Of a stretch of 8,662 nucleotides of DNA, positions 5,742 to 8,662 are shown in pieces. How positions within the stretch are numbered: the stretch's first letter is position 1; every line of letters begins with the position of its first letter. The DNA comes from Salinibacterium sp. (lineage in GTDB: Bacteria > Actinomycetota > Actinomycetes > Actinomycetales > Microbacteriaceae). Location: contig JANXTJ010000101.1 in assembly GCA_025352485.1 (NCBI GenBank), positions 1-8,662 of the forward strand, in the 5' to 3' direction. Below the pieces are notes generated by a model. The model had not been told where the DNA came from and did not search any database. It was given only the letters and a program-made list of their open reading frames with translations. A program made the position numbers and the translations under genes.

Positions 5742-8662
5742 TCAGCCGGGGGCAGGCGCGGCCGCTGCGGGTGCTTCGGGTGCTTCGGGCGCCAGCGTCG
5801 CGCCGAAGATCGCCACCAGGAGCTGCGTTGTCCACTCGATCAGCGCCGCATCGGTCGGGTCCGACGGCAGGGGCACGATAACCGCAGCGGCCGCCGCGTG
5901 GTAGCGCGCGCCCGGGTACATCCGCTGCAGGCGCACCTGAATGGAGTCCAGCAGATCCGCGGGCGCGATGCGCAGCTTGTCGCCCATCACGACCACCTCG
6001 CTGAGCCCGGCCTTCTGGGCCATCCGACGCAGCCGTGAGACGGCAATCAGGTTCAGCACCTGCTCGGGCGGATCCCCGTAGCGATCCCCCAGCTCCTCAA
6101 GCACGCGATCGATACTGTCGTCGGATGCCGCGGGGGCCGATGCCGTCGACAACTTTTGGTAGGCCTCGAGCCGCAATCGCTCCGACTCGACGTACTCCTC
6201 AGGAATATGGGCGTCGACCGGCAACTCGAGGCGCAACTCGGTCTGGCCTTCTGCAACATCCCCGCGGAAGGTGCTGACTGCTTCGCCGATCATCCGCAGG
6301 TACAGGTCGAAACCGACGCCCGCGATATGGCCGGACTGCTCGCCGCCGAGCAGGTTGCCGGCACCACGAATTTCGAGGTCCCGCAGCGCGATCTGCATAC
6401 CGGCACCGAGTTCGTTATTAGCCGCGATGGTAGCCAGCCGCTCGTGCCCGGTCTCGCTGAGCGGCTTCAGGTGGTCGTAGAGGAAGTAGGCGTAGGCGCG
6501 CTCCCGACCGCGGCCCACCCGACCGCGCAACTGGTGCAGCTGCGACAGGCCAAACTTGTCGGCACGATCGACGATCAGGGTGTTGGCGTTCGCGATATCG
6601 AGACCGGTCTCGATGATCGTGGTGGAGACCAGCACGTCGTACTTTCGCTCCCAAAAGTCGACCATCACCTGCTCGAGCACCGACTCCGGTAGCTGGCCGT
6701 GGGCGACCGCGATGCGCGCCTCCGGCACCAACTCCTGAATCTGCGCCGCCACCCGGCTGATGGTGGCCACCCGGTTGTGCACGTAGAAAACCTGACCTTC
6801 GCGCAGCAACTCACGCCGAATCGCCGCCCCCACCTGCCGGTCGGAGTGCGGGCCCACAAAGGTCAGAATCGGGTGCCGATCTTCCGGCGGCGTCGCCAGC
6901 GTCGACATCTCGCGAATACCGGTGACCGCCATCTCGAGCGTGCGCGGGATCGGCGTGGCCGTCATCGCCAAAATGTCGACGTTGGTCTTGAGCTTCTTCA
7001 GGGCGTCCTTGTGCTCCACCCCGAAGCGCTGCTCCTCGTCAATAATGACCAGGCCGAGGTCTTTGAAGGCGATGCTCTGGCCGAGCAACCGGTGTGTTCC
7101 GATGACCACGTCGACCGTGCCATCCAGAAGCCCTGCGACGGTCTCCTTCGACTCCTTGTCGGTTTGAAAACGGGACAGCGCCCGCAGGTGCACGGGGAAC
7201 CCCGCGAACCGCTCGGCGAAAGTCTCCATGTGCTGCTTCACCAACAGGGTGGTTGGCACGATCATCGCGACCTGTTTGCCGTCTTGCACGGCCTTGAACG
7301 CGGCACGTACAGCCACCTCGGTCTTGCCGTAACCGACGTCACCACTGAGCAGCCGATCCATCGGAATCGCCCGCTCCATGTCGGCCTTCACCTCATCGAT
7401 AGTGGTGAGCTGGTCGGGGGTCTCGGCGAAGGCGAACGCCTCCTCAAGCTCGCGCTGCCACGGCGTATCCGGACCGAACGCGTGGCCTTTGCTGGCCATC
7501 CGCGCCGAATAGAGTTTCACCAGCTCCACGGCGATATCGCGCACCGCCTTGCGCGCCTTGCCCTTCGCGGCCGCCCAATCGCTGCCACCCATCTTGCTGA
7601 GCGCCGGCGCCTCGCCGCCCACATAGCGGGTGAGCAGGTCGAGCTGATCGGTCGGCACGAACAGTTTGTCGTTCGGGTATCCGCGCTTATTGGGCGTGTA
7701 CTCGATCACCAAAAACTCGCGCTGCGTCTTGATCGCGTTGCGGCCGCCGGTGGACACTTCGCGCTGCACCAGCTCGACGAACTTGCCGATGCCGTGAGTG
7801 TTGTGCACCACGAAGTCGCCGCTTTTGAGCTGCAGAGGGTCGACAACATTCTTGCGGCGGCTCGCCAGCTTCTTGACCTGCCGGGAGTCGTAGCCGGCGG
7901 CGCGACCGAAAAACTCGCTCTCGCTCAGCACGGCAATCTTGGCGTCCGGCAGCTCAAAACCGGTGTCGAGGGATGCCCGCAGCAGGTAGGCGACGCCGGG
8001 CTCGGCATCCGCGGGGAAGCCTTCGACCACCCGGCCGGATAACTCGTGCCCGGCCAACACGTCGGCGGCGCGCTCGACGAGCCCGCCCCCCGCCGCCGTG
8101 ACCGCGATCGTCCAGCCGTCGCGCAGCAGCTCGGCGACATGGCCGAGGGCACCATCCGGCTGACCGGCGAAACTCGGCACGGCGACGCCGTCGAGCCGCA
8201 CGTACGATTCGAGACTGGTCGCCTCGAGCTCTTCCGGCATCACCTCGCCCGAATCGAAACTCGACATCGTCCACCACGGGCGGGAGCCGGCCGACTCGCG
8301 CAGCGTGTTGAGCGTGACGAAGTCGCCCGCGTCGAGGTCGATCGGCGCCTCTGCGCCCACGGTCGCGGCATTCCAAGCTGCTGCCAGAAATTCGCGGTTC
8401 GTTTCGCCGAGACTGACCGCCCGACTGGCCACCTTTTCGGGCGAAAGCACGGCGATCGCGGCATCCGCCGGGAGGTAGTGAGTAAGCGGCACCAGCCGGT
8501 CGACGAGGGCGGGCGCGAGCGATTCCATGCCATCGACCGGGATGCCCTCACCGATCTTGGCGAGCATCGTCGAGAGGCTCGGGAACTCGTGCTGCATCTC
8601 GCGTGCGCGCTGACGCACGGTCTCGCTGAGCAACATCTCGCGGCTGGGCGGGAGCTCCGCCT
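5742..8662 (-). CDS. mfd: Transcription-repair coupling factor Mfd, N-terminus outside the window
   Basis: Mfd is an ATP-driven DNA translocase that removes RNA polymerase stalled at lesions and recruits UvrA for excision repair. The frame is open to the window edge, so the ATG at 8636 is internal (the preceding residues AELPPSRE continue the family). About 973 residues are visible of a protein usually near 1,200; roughly 200 N-terminal residues, part of the UvrB-like module, are missing. Numbering from the internal Met8636: end of the UvrB-like module at 1-265; RNA polymerase interaction (CarD/TRCF) domain at 268-345, beginning LKSGDFVVHNTHGIGKFVEL; Walker A GDVGYGKT at 432-439; DEEQRFGV at 533-540; TATPIPRT at 559-566; TTIIETGLDIANANT at 672-686; motif VI QLRGRVGRGR at 702-711; C-terminal TRCF domain about 780-910. 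It ends in a short Ala/Pro/Glu tail (949-964). All key motor residues are intact. The stop is TGA at 5744-5742. Confidence 0.98.
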   Translation of the reverse strand, partial: AELPPSREMLLSETVRQRAREMQHEFPSLSTMLAKIGEGIPVDGMESLAPALVDRLVPLTHYLPADAAIAVLSPEKVASRAVSLGETNREFLAAAWNAATVGAEAPIDLDAGDFVTLNTLRESAGSRPWWTMSSFDSGEVMPEELEATSLESYVRLDGVAVPSFAGQPDGALGHVAELLRDGWTIAVTAAGGGLVERAADVLAGHELSGRVVEGFPADAEPGVAYLLRASLDTGFELPDAKIAVLSESEFFGRAAGYDSRQVKKLASRRKNVVDPLQLKSGDFVVHNTHGIGKFVELVQREVSTGGRNAIKTQREFLVIEYTPNKRGYPNDKLFVPTDQLDLLTRYVGGEAPALSKMGGSDWAAAKGKARKAVRDIAVELVKLYSARMASKGHAFGPDTPWQRELEEAFAFAETPDQLTTIDEVKADMERAIPMDRLLSGDVGYGKTEVAVRAAFKAVQDGKQVAMIVPTTLLVKQHMETFAERFAGFPVHLRALSRFQTDKESKETVAGLLDGTVDVVIGTHRLLGQSIAFKDLGLVIIDEEQRFGVEHKDALKKLKTNVDILAMTATPIPRTLEMAVTGIREMSTLATPPEDRHPILTFVGPHSDRQVGAAIRRELLREGQVFYVHNRVATISRVAAQIQELVPEARIAVAHGQLPESVLEQVMVDFWERKYDVLVSTTIIETGLDIANANTLIVDRADKFGLSQLHQLRGRVGRGRERAYAYFLYDHLKPLSETGHERLATIAANNELGAGMQIALRDLEIRGAGNLLGGEQSGHIAGVGFDLYLRMIGEAVSTFRGDVAEGQTELRLELPVDAHIPEEYVESERLRLEAYQKLSTASAPAASDDSIDRVLEELGDRYGDPPEQVLNLIAVSRLRRMAQKAGLSEVVVMGDKLRIAPADLLDSIQVRLQRMYPGARYHAAAAAVIVPLPSDPTDAALIEWTTQLLVAIFGATLAPEAPEAPAAAAPAPG

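Noticed and set aside
5766..5790. Short GGTGCTTCG tandem repeat at the mfd 3' end
   Set aside because: Two copies only, encoding the EAP-EAP of the low-complexity tail; ordinary codon repetition.
4669..5835. Minus-strand open frame (388 codons) over the CPBP gene
   Set aside because: Low-complexity His/Asp/Arg/Gln-rich product antisense to a protein with all three CPBP motifs; typical of high-GC shadows.
6699..8042. Plus-strand open frame (447 codons) over mfd
   Set aside because: It is antisense to highly conserved Mfd helicase motifs and carries no domain of its own.
8634..8636. ATG as the true start of mfd
   Set aside because: The frame continues open to the window edge with family-like sequence, and the UvrB-like N-terminal part of Mfd would be missing; the gene is cut by the window, not truncated.

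Overview
The window is GC-rich (roughly two thirds G+C by eye) and reads like a chromosomal segment of a high-GC actinobacterium, probably of the Microbacteriaceae type. The basis is the style of the proteins, the actinobacterial short Ppx/GppA, GTG starts, weak Shine-Dalgarno signals and one likely leaderless promoter. Genus cannot be fixed from sequence alone. There is no sign of RNA genes, phage, insertion sequences or CRISPR. The five non-surface genes are ordinary housekeeping or common accessory families.

Layout. (1) Bases 1-1467, minus strand: the N-terminal ~465 residues of a secreted right-handed beta-helix surface protein with a signal peptide, a CSLREA-like motif and many STISGN/GGGIY-type repeats. 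Its downstream end runs off the window. (2) Bases 1468-1556: a short divergent promoter region. (3) Bases 1557-3225, plus strand: a two-gene unit of a Ppx/GppA family exopolyphosphatase/pppGpp phosphatase and an AlkD-like DNA alkylation repair glycosylase. (4) Bases 3227-4672, minus strand: a DHA2-type drug efflux transporter of the major facilitator superfamily, whose stop codon faces the AlkD stop codon across one base. (5) Bases 4673-4746: a second divergent promoter region with a short imperfect tandem repeat. (6) Bases 4747-5622, plus strand: a CPBP-family intramembrane protease. (7) Bases 5623-5741: a convergent intergenic gap with hairpins. (8) Bases 5742-8662, minus strand: the transcription-repair coupling factor Mfd, complete at its C terminus but missing its N terminus because the window ends.

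Together, two genes deal with DNA damage (AlkD base excision, Mfd transcription-coupled repair), one with polyphosphate or (p)ppGpp stress signalling, and two with the membrane (efflux, intramembrane proteolysis). These make a plausible stress neighbourhood, but only ppx-alkD looks co-transcribed.

The strongest unexplained signal is at the left edge. Bases 1-79 are a perfect reverse complement of 217-295, inside the beta-helix gene. Sense beta-helix coding runs leftwards down to about base 70-80 and then turns abruptly into the antisense of its own earlier repeat, at a point of short homology. This is most simply a fold-back (template-switch or assembly) chimera at a contig end; a genuine inverted duplication or an invertible cassette is the alternative. 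I found no convincing undescribed multi-gene system.
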